Source of the DNA: CAVTQY01 sp963736975
Lineage (GTDB): Bacteria; Pseudomonadota; Alphaproteobacteria; Acetobacterales; Acetobacteraceae
Assembly (NCBI GenBank): GCA_963736975.1
Contig: CAVTQY010000001.1
Location: 3,410,001 to 3,474,000, forward strand
Direction: 5' to 3'
DNA length: 64,000 bases
The position numbers and the translations under genes were made by a program. The notes beneath the pieces are model-generated. The model did no database searches. It was not told the DNA's origin and saw nothing but the letters and a program-made list of their open reading frames with translations. Shown here piece after piece: positions 35,954 through 47,579 of the stretch (positions are counted from its first letter, which is position 1; each line of letters starts with the position of its first letter).

Positions 35954-38003
35954 CTAACCATCATAAATGGCCTTCCGGAGCGCATCGGCCGCGTCAGCAT
36001 AGTAGAGCAACTGCACTTTGGTTGCGGCTTCGTCAGATAGGTCCACCAGTGGCCTTCGGCACGACACTGGCAGCAGGACGGTGGTAGCCCCCTTCGCCAG
36101 GGCGTGCTCGACAACGTCGATGGGGTTGTGCGCCAGCTCCAACGACCCACCCAGGTTGATCCCACCGACAACTGCCATGCCGCCCTTCAGCGGACGCGCG
36201 AGTAATGCAGAAGCGAGTGCAACGAGGACGGCCACCCCCGAGTGAGCAGCAGACTTCGCCGCGTCGAAGGAACGCAATTGAACGGAGAACTCGTGCTCTC
36301 GCGGATTGCGATCACCCACCAATTCACCGGCTCGTGTGTACAGATTCTGCACCGCAAAATTGACGCTCTCACGAAACGCGGCCGGGGGAGACTGGTTTAG
36401 AATGCGTACTGTTCCGCCCGGTCCCTCGTTGACCTCGATGCGGAATAAACCCGTGCCCTCATCTTGGCTGCCAGGGCTGATGGCCCACACCTGACCGGGA
36501 GGAAGAGGATCAACCCCGATGCTGTCCTCGCTTTGCAGTTCCGGCGTTGCGACGAACTTCTCCACCCCATCCAGGCCCATGGTGTAGCTGAATTGAGTGT
36601 TGCGAAATTCGGCGCTGCCGATCCGCTTTTGCTGCTCTTTGACGCGCCTCCGCATCTCCAAGGCCAGGCGAACTGCCCATTCCAGGTCTGCTGCGGTGAT
36701 CTCCTGATTGGGATCGGGATACAGCAGCTTCAACAGGCCGGAGACCGTCTTACTGACAGCATTCGTGTCCCGGCCCGAGAGCGATCCACCAAAGTGGACG
36801 CGCCCCTGCAGCACGCCCCTTCGAGTCTGAGAGCGCAAGCGCGTGAAGCATTCGGCCAGGACATCGCTTACCAATCCGAAGTGGTCTGTGAAGAGCGACC
36901 GATCTAGCTTCGGAATGTCCCACCCAGGCAGATAGGCGTGGATGCGGTCCATAAAGGCAGTGTCGTTCCGCATCTCGGGTGGCAGCGGACCGAACAGATG
37001 GCCGATCCTCTGTTGATGCTGCACGTCTACCTCAAAATTGCCGACCAGAACGATAGACCCTTCAGCGCGAATGCTTTCCCGCCCACGCGAGAACTCGCCA
37101 CTCTCCATGTAGCCCTTCATGATGTTGACGCCGTCCCTTTGATCGAAGGACACGCCTGACACCTCATCGAAGCAGACCACATCGGTACTGGCACACCAAC
37201 CCGCGTTGGCCATTCGCCATGTTCACGAACATGCGGGCCACGGTGGCCTTCCCCCCGCTTACAAGATGCGCGTAGGGCGACACCTGCTGGAACAGATAGC
37301 TCTTACCTGTCCCGCGCGGGCCAAGCTCCACCATGTTGTAGTTCCGCTCGACAAACGGGACCATTCGAAGCAAGGAGACGTCCCGCGCCCGCCGGTTGAG
37401 CTTCTCAGGCTCCAATCCCACGCTGCGGAGCAACAGCTCCTTCCACGCCTCGGTGGACAAGGACGTTCGCCCCGCGGCGACTTTCTCCAGAATGCCGCGC
37501 GTGGAAAGCTGGATTGGCCGGACCGCATTCACCTGAAACGGGCGGCCACCCTTCTCCTGAGCGATCGTCGCGTCATAGCCAAGCTCGACCTCCGCGTAGA
37601 ACCCGCCAGTCAGCATACGCTCATTGTCGCGTACCAGCTCATCAGCAATCCGGACGTCGTTCAGCCGCAGAGTTGGCAGCGTCGCCAGATAGCTATCGGA
37701 TCGCGCGTCCAGGCGGGCGGTGATGATGTCGATTACGCGCGCGGCACCCGCCTCGCGCGAACGCGACTTGATCAGCTCATCCTCGCCGGCCCGGATCGTG
37801 CGCGATGACAACTGGCTGCGGACAACCTTTATTCCCTCGTCGATTTCCTGCTCGTCAGTCGTTGCGCAATAGCGTCCGAGCATGAACTCGACCACATAGG
37901 TCGGCACCGGAAACTGGCCTTGGAACTGCCGGACTAAGTCCTTGCGCACAAGCAAGCCGTGGAATGCATCCGCGGCAAGGCGATCCAGATCGTCCATCTC
38001 CAT
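35954..38003 (-). CDS. brxL: BREX Lon-like protease/ATPase BrxL, frame broken once
   Basis: The last gene of a type 1 BREX operon. The first part (MEMDDLDRLAADAFHGLLVR, Walker A GPRGTGKSYLFQ) ends in frame at MFVNMANGQRGLVCQY near 37185. The rest continues in the +1 frame: DVVCFDEVSGVSFDQRDGVN (Walker B), the AAA lid, and a C-terminal Lon-like S16-type domain. TACCGATGTG for an expected TACGATGTG implies one extra base. Joined length is about 680 residues, normal for BrxL. BrxL is a DNA-binding AAA protein needed for defence in type 1 BREX. Confidence 0.85.
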
Positions 38004-38006
38004 CGC

Positions 38007-40322
38007 CTAACCCCCAACGACGACGCGCCGCGTTGCGACCACTTTCCCGCCGGAGTCGCGCAGTTCCAACAGGGCCTGCTTGCCGAGATGCGCATCCTCC
38101 GGCACCAACAAGCTGCTGCGCCCATCTGCATCCAACTCGCGCGGCTTGTCGGCGATCGAGTCGCCTTCGCCATCGGTGCCCAGTTTCAGATCGGCCATCA
38201 AGCCCTCGCCGCCATCCGCGCGCAGCCGCAACCGCAGGCCGCTCCACTCCGTCTCTGCGATCACCGCGCGGCGTGGCGCTAGCAGCGGTGCCACGATCAA
38301 TTCGGGAACCACGCTTTCCTGCGGGCTGATGCCGCCATGCGCATACTCGGCGCCGCTGACGAAAACATGCGCGCCGGGCGCAATCGCAATCGGCACGGAT
38401 AGGTTCCAACTCCACGGCCGTTGCGTGGCCGTCGCAGCCGCGCCCTCCTTCACCACGGCGCAGCGGCGCCAGCGGGTTTCGGCGAGGCCGGACGGCAGGT
38501 TCGCGGCAGGTAGGCCGCCGGGGAGGAGCAACCAGCCATGGTCAGTGGCGATGCGCAGCCGCCGCCCGGCGCGCACGAGACGCAGCGCCTCGGCCGCAAC
38601 TGCCAGCAGTGCGGCGCTGATGCCGTCCGCCATGCGGGCCTGCTGCTCGTGCCCGTCCTTGTCGAAATGTCCAGCCTCGATCCAGCATCTCTCCGCGGGG
38701 TCGAGCGTCATCTCCGTCCGCCAGCCGAGCGCCGCCAGCTCGCGCATCAACACGGCATGTGTGACACGCTTGCCGTCTGGGGCCAGCGGCTCGAACCCTT
38801 CCGCCGTATCAGCGCCGTGCAGGCGGGCGGCGGCAGGGCTGGCGAGTGGCTTGCAGGTGGCGGTGACGCTCGGGAACCCCGTCCAGCGCCAGCTCACATC
38901 GACGGCCGCCCCTTCCGCGCAGAGCAGAGCTGCCAGACGATGTGCGAGGTCCATGCGCAGCCCATCGATGAACAGCACCGCATCGATCGCGGTCGGACAG
39001 GGCGATGGGGGCACGCCGCCGGACAACAGGGCCTGCAGTGCGATCGCCTCACGTTCCAGCCGGGGCGCGTAGAGTGCGCGCAGGGCTGCTACGACGGCCT
39101 TGCGGTCTTCGGGCAGGGTTGCGATCGCGCCGGAGTCATCTCGAGGAGCGGCGGCTTCAAGGGCGCGGAGTGCCGCGTCGTCCCCTTCCCACCCTTGGGC
39201 GGCATAGGCCTCCGCCAGTGCTTGCTCATCTTGCGCCGGCAGCGATGGCGTGTCGGCCAGACGCGCCAGGAACTGAACCGCGTCGGCAAGCCTTGCCTGC
39301 CCGCGTGCAGCCCACGGGCCTTCGCGCCTGCCAGAGTGCTCCTGCGCGAGGCGGCCGACCGCCTCCCGCGCCGTCCGCTCGTCGGCGTCACGGAGCTTCA
39401 GCAGTGCCGCGCGCAGCGTCGCCTCCGCCCGCGCGTTTTCCGAGGCGTAGACAACGGGATCGGCCGACAGGAGGTCGGGCGCCTCGATCGGCGCGAGCAG
39501 CTCTGCGACCGGCTCGTGAAAGCCGCGCCCGCCCCTGGCGAAGCGGTCCCATACCTGGCCCCAGCCGTTCTCGCGGCGCAGCAGCCGGGTGGCAGCGGTG
39601 GCAGGGGACATCCTGGCCGGGTCGAATTTCAGGTCGGCCTTGGCGCGGGCCCGGAATGCGGCGAAGCGAGCTGGGTCTGTCGCTGGACCGAGCGTGCCAT
39701 CCAGCCAAGCGAGCGCATCCTCGGGGAGATCGGGCACCAGCAGGCTGTGCAGCCACGGAGCATCCACGTGCCGCCCCGTAAGTTCGGGGAGTGGCATCGT
39801 GAAGAGCTTGGGCGCGGCGGTGGCCAGTGCCTCGCGCGTCGCCTCGTCCTGCGCCACATCAAGGCCCAGCCCGCCATAGGCAGGCTTCGAGGAAAGGAAA
39901 CCGCGCAGAGTCCAGTCCTTGGAATTGGCGTGGCCAAACAGCGCGCCGCCGACCACGAACCAGGTGAGCAGTTGCAGCGGGCGGGGGCAGTCCTCAGCGG
40001 CGCGAAGCGTCTCGCGCGCGATGCCGGGTAGATACAGGATGGCAGGCGTGTTTCCGTTCCAGACCAGCCCCGGGATGGCTCGGCCGCAGGCGGCGCGCAG
40101 CCAGATCGATGGGCCTTGGCGTTGCGGGGGATCGTAATCGCCGAAGGTGAACAGATTCGGCAGCGCTCGGAGGAGCGCGGGCAGCAGGGGCAAGAAGTCC
40201 TTGTTCGGGTCGCACCACAGCAGCGCATCGGGTGCAGTCTCCGAGCGCGGGTCGTGGTCCGCGGCGTTTCGCAGATCCTGAATAAGCGCGGCGAGGGGAG
40301 TTGTCACTGCGCCGCTCGCCAT
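38007..40322 (-). CDS. pglZ: BREX phosphatase-like protein PglZ
   Basis: A 771-residue protein of the alkaline-phosphatase superfamily. The PglZ domain starts at about residue 460 with AIDAVLFIDGLRMDLAHRLA (metal Asp), continues with SVTATCKP and the second metal site RLRIATDHGWLLLPGG, and ends with FVSGAEYAHGGISPQESVVP. It is essential for BREX in the systems tested. The ATG at 40322 is preferred because the family N-terminus (LAALIQDLRNAADHDPRSET) follows it. It overlaps the end of pglX, and brxL begins 3 bases after it. Confidence 0.9.
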   Translation of the reverse strand: MASGAVTTPLAALIQDLRNAADHDPRSETAPDALLWCDPNKDFLPLLPALLRALPNLFTFGDYDPPQRQGPSIWLRAACGRAIPGLVWNGNTPAILYLPGIARETLRAAEDCPRPLQLLTWFVVGGALFGHANSKDWTLRGFLSSKPAYGGLGLDVAQDEATREALATAAPKLFTMPLPELTGRHVDAPWLHSLLVPDLPEDALAWLDGTLGPATDPARFAAFRARAKADLKFDPARMSPATAATRLLRRENGWGQVWDRFARGGRGFHEPVAELLAPIEAPDLLSADPVVYASENARAEATLRAALLKLRDADERTAREAVGRLAQEHSGRREGPWAARGQARLADAVQFLARLADTPSLPAQDEQALAEAYAAQGWEGDDAALRALEAAAPRDDSGAIATLPEDRKAVVAALRALYAPRLEREAIALQALLSGGVPPSPCPTAIDAVLFIDGLRMDLAHRLAALLCAEGAAVDVSWRWTGFPSVTATCKPLASPAAARLHGADTAEGFEPLAPDGKRVTHAVLMRELAALGWRTEMTLDPAERCWIEAGHFDKDGHEQQARMADGISAALLAVAAEALRLVRAGRRLRIATDHGWLLLPGGLPAANLPSGLAETRWRRCAVVKEGAAATATQRPWSWNLSVPIAIAPGAHVFVSGAEYAHGGISPQESVVPELIVAPLLAPRRAVIAETEWSGLRLRLRADGGEGLMADLKLGTDGEGDSIADKPRELDADGRSSLLVPEDAHLGKQALLELRDSGGKVVATRRVVVGG

Positions 40323-43300
40323 TGAATTTGGCGAACCAGGGGGCGGAGGCGACGTCCTTGCCGCGATCGACATCCTTGAGAATTTTCTCAAGCGGGCAAC
40401 CGAGCACGTTGGCCTTGATGAAGGGCCGGATGTTCTGACGCACTCCATCATCCAGATCCGGCTCCCAGCCGAGCGGCTGCCTTTCGAGCGGTTTCCAACG
40501 AACGAAGATGTCGTACGGCGCCTCGCCTTCTAGGATGCGGGCGAGCCTGGCTTGCAGCATGCGCGCGGCCTCGGCGCGCGGATCGTCACCGAGCCGAGTG
40601 ATCCAGTCGCCGAGCACGGTATACGCTAGGCGTTCGAGATTGGTGCGGGTCAGGCTGTGGTACTGGGTGATGGCGGTGAAACCGTCGGCGCGGCCGTCGG
40701 TGATCCACCACAGGAATGGCCGGTCCTGAAACAGCTTGGCGTGCTGGCGAGCTGCGTGGGTGCGCAGCCAGGCATCAAGCGTGAGTTGTTTCGGCGGCTT
40801 GTCCTTCGCCAGCTCGCAAGCGCCGGCGATAAGCGCGGGCTCGGTGTTCGGCGTCCAGGCATCGCCCCAGGCGGCGGCGCAATACGCGCGCAGCCGATCG
40901 GCAAGCGAACGTCCACCGAGGACGGGAACCAGTGCGAGTAACCCATCAGCATCGGCTTCGGGGAGCGTCGCCGCTTGGGCGACGCGTGCGCGGGCTTCGG
41001 TGGAGAGGCGCACCTCTGTGTCGGTTTCCGCCGGCCAGCGATAGCCGGCGAGGCGGGCGAGCGCGACATGCAGCGCGGTTCCCAGGATGGCGTGGCGCGG
41101 GTGGCCGTGGAACAGCCACTGCGTGGGATCGTCGGAGTAGGGTTCGGGCAAGCCGTCGGGGTATTTCTCGCCGGCGACTTTCTGCCAATGGGCGAGGTCG
41201 AAAGGGACTTTGACGAGCGTCGAGTTTGTAACCTTCAGAGCTTGATCAATGCGTCGGATGGCCAACCCGTATTCACGCGAGCGGCAGAATGCCCATAACG
41301 CGGGAATGTTTGCCAACTCAAACGGAACGATTGGGTTCACATTGTCATCGAAAACCTCGCCGTCGTAGAGGAGGGGCTCGAGTCCTCGCATTTTGTTAAC
41401 TGCTACGCCTTGCTTACCCCAGGCATCCTGGCCGTGTAGCCGGCAACCAAGCTCCGCTCGCAGCTCAGCTGACGCTAAGGGAACCCGCAAAACAAGGCTG
41501 CGACCGGACCAAGGATCACCTGGGTTCGGAGTATCGAGCCAACGCACCCGCTGACTGTCCAAATCGGACAGTTCCCAAAAGCAGCGATGATAATTGGGGC
41601 TATCGCCAGTAGGTACCTGCCTTTACCGGAGAGCGCAAATCTTCCCAGGAGAGGACCTGCGCGCAGATCAACGAGAGAAATCCGAAAATCAGGATTTGCT
41701 ACCAGCGAAGCCTGAGCCAAATTTTCAATTGGACCAGTCTTGACGGTGCCGTTCTTAATCCCTGGTTCTCGTCCATGGCTCGCATCTAATGCTGCCGAGG
41801 TTGCATCGGGCGGAGGAGCGGAGTCGTCAATGATGGTGAGCGCCGTCCTCGCAGCCCACCAGTTCATGTCGTGGAATGCAGCGGGCCCGAGATCGCACAC
41901 CACACGAACGGTCTTTTCCTTGAGCAGGTACTCTCGAAGGCGCGCGTATGATCCGAGCTGGTACCAGTTTTGCGGAGATACAAGCGCCACTGCACCACCC
42001 GCGGCCGCTCGACGCAGCATCGCAACTAGAAATGCAGTGGCAAGATCGTGTTTTCCGAGGGAGAACTTGGCCGAGGCGAAGCGTGAAAGGCCGGATGCCA
42101 TTTTAGGCGCGGCCAGGAACGGCACATTGGTCGATTGCAAGGTCCACCGTCGAGCGAGCATGGCGGCCGCATCGGCCATGCCTCTGGCAGCGATAGCACC
42201 CTCAGCCCGATCCGGCTCCACCTCGCGCACCCGCTCCACGAGGGTGGCGATGCTTTCTTCGATCCGTGCGACGCGTACCGGGTCGACGAGATCCCCTCCC
42301 ACAGGCTCTATGAGGCTGCCAAGCAGTGGAGCTTCCTCGAATAAGTCATGCAGCGCAGCAAGTCCGCGCCGCAACTCGGTGTCGCCGTTGGCCAGGGCTC
42401 CGAACTGGTCTTTCGGCAACGGTGGCGGGGCGCCGACCCAGGCGACATTGGGGTTGGGTAGGGTTTGCGGGCCGCCCACCTTCCAGGCGGTCAACGCCAG
42501 AGCGAAGCTGGCGATCTGCACGCAGCGGCCGTCGATTTCCAGACCAGCGATGTTGTCGCGCAGCACGGCAGCAACCGCTTGGGCGGGCGTGGCTAGAGCG
42601 GCCTTGTCATCCTCCATCCGCAGTGCAGCAAGCGCCCTCAGGGCTTCGGTTAGGAAATGGCCGCTGCCGCAGCATGGGTCCAACACGGTCAGCTCGATGG
42701 CGAGGCGCGGCCAGCCGGGAAACGTGCCGGCGGCGGGGCGCCAAGTCCCGCCGTCTTTTACGAAACGTAGGTAGTCCCATGAATAGCCCGGCAGCGCGCA
42801 GGCGGCCCGCAGCGCGTCTTCATTCGGCGCGGTGCGCGCCAGCGCCGGGTCGGCTGACAGCACCCTGCCTGCCCACCAGGCACCCAGCGCGTTGTGCAGT
42901 AGGAAGCGCACCATGTACGGCTCGGTGAAGAATTGGGTCATCGCTGGCAGTTCTTCCGCGCCGACTTTTCGGCCTTTTGCCGCATCCGCTCTCACTTGGT
43001 CCTGCTCCGCCGCGCGCCAGAACTGATAGGTCCAGCCGAGACTGTCATCAGCGGCGAAGATCGCCGGATCCAGGCATTTCAGGTGGTCGCGCAGCGCCTT
43101 GGCGTGCTCGGGCGCCAGCGTCAGCGCTTCCAACGGATCGTCGGGCGGGAACACGCCAGGTAGCAGACGCGCGGCATGGGCCGCGGCGACGGACCATTCG
43201 TCCCCTCCGCTCGCCATCGCTGCCTCTTCTCGGCAATCGGCTAGCGAAATCACGATGCCTGCTTCGTCGCGCAGCAAATTGCGTTCCAGCAGAAAGCGGG

Positions 43301-43574
43301 CGAACAGCAGCCGATGCCACTGCACATAGGCAGCCGCTTCTGTCAGATGAGTGGTGTCCTGCGTGCCGTCTTTGTTCAGCCGGTCACCGAGCGAGCGCGC
43401 ATGGGCGCGCAGCCGATTGCGTTCGATACGGCGGGATTCCAGACGCGAGGGCAACTCCGCCGCCGCCACGCCGAGTCGGCGCAGCGCCTCCGTCGCCCCC
43501 ACTTCCGCCGCTGTGCGGGCCGATCTAATGGTGCCTTCGAGAGAGCGACGAAGGTCGCGGGAGAGATCGGGCAT
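39994..43574 (-). CDS. pglX: BREX adenine-specific methyltransferase PglX, frame broken once
   Basis: This enzyme marks host DNA in BREX. The first 650 or so residues (start MPDLSRDLRRSLEGTIRSAR) carry the SAM motif LDPCCGSGHFLTEAL and a region where NPPY would normally lie. At about 41620 the sense moves to another frame (QVPTGDSPNYHRCFWELSDL, then DSQRVRWLDTPNPGDPWSGR) and runs through GEAPYDIFVRWKPLERQPLG and FIKANVLGCPLEKILKDVDR. The frame then runs 109 codons into pglZ to a stop at 39994; the natural end is probably near 40320. One base is missing or two are extra at the break. Confidence 0.8.
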
Positions 43575-43590
43575 CCTCAATCTTTCGAAT

Positions 43591-46500
43591 TCAGAAGCGG
43601 GGGCGGACAGGGCCTTTGACCAGGGCGGTGGCGAGTGCCTCGCGCACCCTGGCAAGCCAAGCGTCCAGCGCGGCGTCGTCATTCAGCGTTCCTGGTGCGG
43701 GGAGGATAATGGGCTGCACCTGTGGCTGCAGCCGCTCGGCCGCCTCGTCCAAGGCCGCCTGCACGCCGGCTGGTAGGCCGCGCGTGAGGTCCCCCCAGCC
43801 GGCCAGGCTGCGGGCGGTCAGCGCCGACACGATGTCCTCCGGGGCCGCCACCTCGGGCTGGAGGATCGGGAGCAGGCCATTCTCCGTGCGAATCCTGTGT
43901 TTGTCTTCCGGAGTGAGCGCGTTCCAGTTCGCGTCGCCGCGCAAAGCGACCTCGGCCTTGGCCAACGCCGCTTCGTAGGCTTGGTAAGCGGCATTCAATC
44001 GGCCACGCAGTTCGCCCGCAGCATCCTGGCGCAAGGGGGGGATCGGGTCCGGCTCTTCCAGCAGGCGGCGCCGGTCGCATATGTCCTCCACCGCCGCCTG
44101 TTGGCCGTGCGCGCCAAAATCCACCAGCCGCAGCGTGGTTCGGTAGGCCGGCACCCGCGCCGCGATGGTTTGGCGGCGGCTGATCCAGTCTGCATACGCC
44201 GCTTTGAGTGCGGGCGTGCGGGTTGCGGCCTCGATCAGCCGCTCGTTGCCGGAGAGCGCCTCGATCGCGTCGAGGTCAGGCGTTGCCGGTGCTGGCGGTG
44301 CCGGCGGATCGCCACCGGCCGCCGTTGCTGCCTCCCGGAGGGCTTTCAGGATCAGCGGCAGTTGCTCGGCTTCCTGGTCCGGCGGGACGTTGATGGAAAC
44401 CGCCTGCCCGAGATCGCGAATTGCGCGCTTGTGGACCGTCGTAAGGGTGTGGGTTTCCGGCAGGAAGCGGCACAGTCCGATCTTCTGGCGTGGCAGGCTC
44501 CGCAGCACCGTTTCCTTACCGTCCTCACCCAGCACGCGGATCAGTCCGGCATGAGCCAGCACCAGCAGCGCGCCGTCTACCGCGTCCTGCGGCCAGCCAA
44601 AGGACGTTCCTTCGAATTCGTCACGCAGCTCCTTGCCCTTGCGGCCGGCGCCGAGCTTCGCCCGGATCATCTGGCAGACCGGATTTGTATCAGGCGGGCC
44701 GTTGTGTCCGACGGCTTTCAGCGCGTCCGCCTGACCGCGTCGAGCGTTCTTCTCGACGTCTTCCCAGCCCCGATCGTCAGCGATATCGAACTGCGGATAG
44801 AGGCGCACCAGGGCGGCCTGTGCTCCGCCGTGCAGACGGTCTTTGAGGTAGGTGCCGGACTGTTCGGAGCCGCCCGCGAGCAGCACCTTGGCGTCGCGTA
44901 CTGCGGCCTCGACGATTTCCCTGATCCTGCGATCCGCCGAGCTGGCGCGTGCCGCCATAGCCTTCTGCGCCTGCTCGCCCTCTGCAGTCGAGGGGGCACC
45001 ACGTTGATCGAGCACCGCCTGCGCGGCGAGCCGCTGGCGCAGTGCGTCCTCCAGCCCCTCGGCATCGTGGCGGGCGATCAGCAAATGGATGGTGGCATCG
45101 GTCTCCGGGTGGGCTGAAACATCATCCTCGACCGATTTCAGGGTTTCGTCCCAGCCGTTGTGGACGCGAACAATCAGCCCGTCGGCGGGGGCTTTCTCAT
45201 TGGGTCCGAGCCGGACGAGCTTGCGGGCAACCGCGCTTCGCCCCTGAGCGACGGCAGAGAGACCTTTCAGGGCTTCGGACAGGGCTGCGTCGAGGGCGGT
45301 GCGGCGAGTTCGGGGAACCTCGGAGAGATTGTTGCGCACGCCGCGCAGCTCGGTGCGATAGGCGGCGTCCCACTCAGCGGCCTCCTTGGTTTGCAGCCGC
45401 CACACGTTCTCGATCTGCATGACGGCGCCAGCTTCTTCCAGCGCGGCGAGCGCGGCCGGTACGCTGCCACGCACCTCACCGCCGGCTTGCAGGTTCTCGA
45501 TCAGCAGATCGGCGAGGGTATCGGTCGTGGCGCGCACGCCATGGAATTCGGCGTCGCCCTGGATCAGGCCGAGCATGTAGACGAGCATGATCACGCGAGC
45601 CTGGATGCGGTCGGGCTCGCTGCCCGCTAGTAGGCGGGCGATGCGCGCGCGGGTTTCCTCCGGCAGTTCGCCGGCGGCGAAGGCATCGTCGGCGAAGCGG
45701 GTATAGAGGAAGTCGGCCGGCACCGCATGGCCGAGCGGCCCGGGGGCGACGAGGCGGGCGGCCTCAAGGGCCACCGCCATTTGCGTGCGCAACGCGCCGG
45801 CCATGCCCGAGCGATCCAGCGCGCGCAAAATGCGTTCCCACACCCGGCGACGGCTGGGCAGGAGCGGCCAATCGAGCACCGCATCAGCGTTGTCCTCGGC
45901 GCGATGAGCAAGGCGGCTGCTGCCCAGTTGGCGGGAGATTTCGCCGGCGCGGGCATCCAGCATTGCGCGGACGTGGTCTGCGCCGGGACCGGATTTGCGG
46001 AGAACCGTCTTGCGGATCACCGAATCCATATCGGCTTCGCCGAGGTTGATCCGCACCTGGAAACGGCCGAGCAGCTTCTGAAGGTTATCCACCTCGTTCA
46101 ACGCCTGCTGGCCGGTGCCGACCAGCAGCAGCCGCCCGTCGAACGCCGCGGCGAAGCTTTCTGCGATGTTCTGCACCTCCAGCACGCGGCTGGGATCGTT
46201 CTTGAGGAATTCCTGCACCTCGTCGAGCACGACGAGCGTGAGGGGCAATTCCTTGCGGTTGAGCAGCAGCGCACGGCGGACCGTCGAGGACAGGTCTGCG
46301 ACGGTGATTTCCGGAGGCTGTGGGAAGTCGGCCTTCAACCGGTCGGACAAATCACGGGGGTTCGCTGCCAGAGACGGCTTCTCGGCTAGTACCGCTTGAT
46401 GAAAAGCGGAGGAGAGGACAAAGGTACGAATCGCCGAGTTGAATTTATCGCCGAGCCGGGCGCGGACGGCATCGAGAATGCCCTCGTCAGCCAACCAGAA

Positions 46501-47013
46501 GGCGACGCGGGTGGCCCGGAAATCAAGCGGCAGGCCAACGGACTGCAAGATAATCCCGAGAGTCGCGAGCTTCGGATCGTCTGCCCCTCCGCCCAAGGTG
46601 CCGCCCGCAGCATGTAACCCCCCAGCACGCTCGGCCGCCGCGCGTAGTGCACGCAATTCCGCGACAAGATCAGGCGAGGGTTCGGGGATGAGGGCGCTTG
46701 GGCGGGAGCCATCGTCGAATGGTTGGTCCGTCCATAGGGCGCAGAGCATCTTGGCAAGATGCGACTTGCCGGACCCGTAGAAGCCGCTGATCCAAACCGC
46801 CTTTTGGCTGCCTTGAGCAAGCCCGGCTCGGAAGGACTCGAGTATGCGCAGCAACCCACGACCAAACTCGCCGTCGGTGATGAAGGTGCGGAGCTCATCC
46901 TTCAGCGTCTGCGTGGGCGCTCCGGGCGCCGGCGGGAAGACGATCTTCGCGACGCCATCGTTGGGGATACGGTAGGTTTCGGGCGGTTGTTGAAAGACGT
47001 CACGGTTCAGCAC
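43591..47013 (-). CDS. brxC: BREX P-loop ATPase BrxC
   Basis: An intact protein of 1,140 residues, the largest BREX component. The Walker A motif is GFYGSGKSHLAKML, and the Walker B region is LTLVVLDEVQEFLKND. The GTG at 47013 was chosen because family members begin with (M)LxRDVFxxPPExYRIPNDGV, and AGGA lies 7 bases before it. BrxC assembles with PglX and PglZ on DNA. It lies 16 bases upstream of pglX and 32 bases downstream of brxB. Confidence 0.92.
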   Translation of the reverse strand: MLNRDVFQQPPETYRIPNDGVAKIVFPPAPGAPTQTLKDELRTFITDGEFGRGLLRILESFRAGLAQGSQKAVWISGFYGSGKSHLAKMLCALWTDQPFDDGSRPSALIPEPSPDLVAELRALRAAAERAGGLHAAGGTLGGGADDPKLATLGIILQSVGLPLDFRATRVAFWLADEGILDAVRARLGDKFNSAIRTFVLSSAFHQAVLAEKPSLAANPRDLSDRLKADFPQPPEITVADLSSTVRRALLLNRKELPLTLVVLDEVQEFLKNDPSRVLEVQNIAESFAAAFDGRLLLVGTGQQALNEVDNLQKLLGRFQVRINLGEADMDSVIRKTVLRKSGPGADHVRAMLDARAGEISRQLGSSRLAHRAEDNADAVLDWPLLPSRRRVWERILRALDRSGMAGALRTQMAVALEAARLVAPGPLGHAVPADFLYTRFADDAFAAGELPEETRARIARLLAGSEPDRIQARVIMLVYMLGLIQGDAEFHGVRATTDTLADLLIENLQAGGEVRGSVPAALAALEEAGAVMQIENVWRLQTKEAAEWDAAYRTELRGVRNNLSEVPRTRRTALDAALSEALKGLSAVAQGRSAVARKLVRLGPNEKAPADGLIVRVHNGWDETLKSVEDDVSAHPETDATIHLLIARHDAEGLEDALRQRLAAQAVLDQRGAPSTAEGEQAQKAMAARASSADRRIREIVEAAVRDAKVLLAGGSEQSGTYLKDRLHGGAQAALVRLYPQFDIADDRGWEDVEKNARRGQADALKAVGHNGPPDTNPVCQMIRAKLGAGRKGKELRDEFEGTSFGWPQDAVDGALLVLAHAGLIRVLGEDGKETVLRSLPRQKIGLCRFLPETHTLTTVHKRAIRDLGQAVSINVPPDQEAEQLPLILKALREAATAAGGDPPAPPAPATPDLDAIEALSGNERLIEAATRTPALKAAYADWISRRQTIAARVPAYRTTLRLVDFGAHGQQAAVEDICDRRRLLEEPDPIPPLRQDAAGELRGRLNAAYQAYEAALAKAEVALRGDANWNALTPEDKHRIRTENGLLPILQPEVAAPEDIVSALTARSLAGWGDLTRGLPAGVQAALDEAAERLQPQVQPIILPAPGTLNDDAALDAWLARVREALATALVKGPVRPRF

Positions 47014-47045
47014 GACTTCGTTCCTGGTCGCGGTCGGATAACCAA

Positions 47046-47579
47046 TTATGCCGGGATCGGCACGGCACGATAAGTCCACCCGTCCCGCGCATCGAGCAGC
47101 CGATAAACGCCATTTTCATGCCGGCCAGGGAACAGCAGCAGGAGTTGACCCTTGATGGAGGGAGCCACCTGGTCGGTCAGGGTCGAAACTCGCAATAGGC
47201 CGAACAGAGCTCCAGCCCCGATGAGCGCCAGGATGTCCTGCTCACCAAGGGTTTCGAGCTGAGTGCGAACGGTCGCTACGACATGCGCCTCGAAGTCAGG
47301 TAGCAAGCCGGCGAGTTCGTCCGGCTGTGCCGCAAGGGCTTCGAATAGGTCGTGAGCGGCGAACCACGTGGGAACGAGGCCAGCGACGTTGAGCGAGGCC
47401 CAACCATGGCCAAATTTGCGGGTCATGGCCTCGAATTCGTGCAACCGGCCCTGGACGCGGCGTTCCAAGCCCCGGTCGTAGTGCATGATCCAGACGCGGT
47501 AATCAGGCGCGGTATCCTTGGCCCACGGCAACGACACCTGTCTTCCGTATTGCCTGAGAAGATCATCGACTGTCGCCAA
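47046..47579 (-). CDS. brxB: BREX protein BrxB (DUF1788)
   Basis: A protein of about 177 residues. Its DUF1788 features are VDDLLRQYGRQVSLPWAKDT, YRVWIMHYDRGLERRVQGRL, IGAGALFGLLRVSTL, and the end RLLDARDGWTYRAVPIPA. The TTG at 47579 is inferred as the start because it overlaps the brxA stop and aligns with the family start; the frame stays open further upstream. BrxB is a small required component of type 1 BREX. Confidence 0.85.
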   Translation of the reverse strand: MATVDDLLRQYGRQVSLPWAKDTAPDYRVWIMHYDRGLERRVQGRLHEFEAMTRKFGHGWASLNVAGLVPTWFAAHDLFEALAAQPDELAGLLPDFEAHVVATVRTQLETLGEQDILALIGAGALFGLLRVSTLTDQVAPSIKGQLLLLFPGRHENGVYRLLDARDGWTYRAVPIPA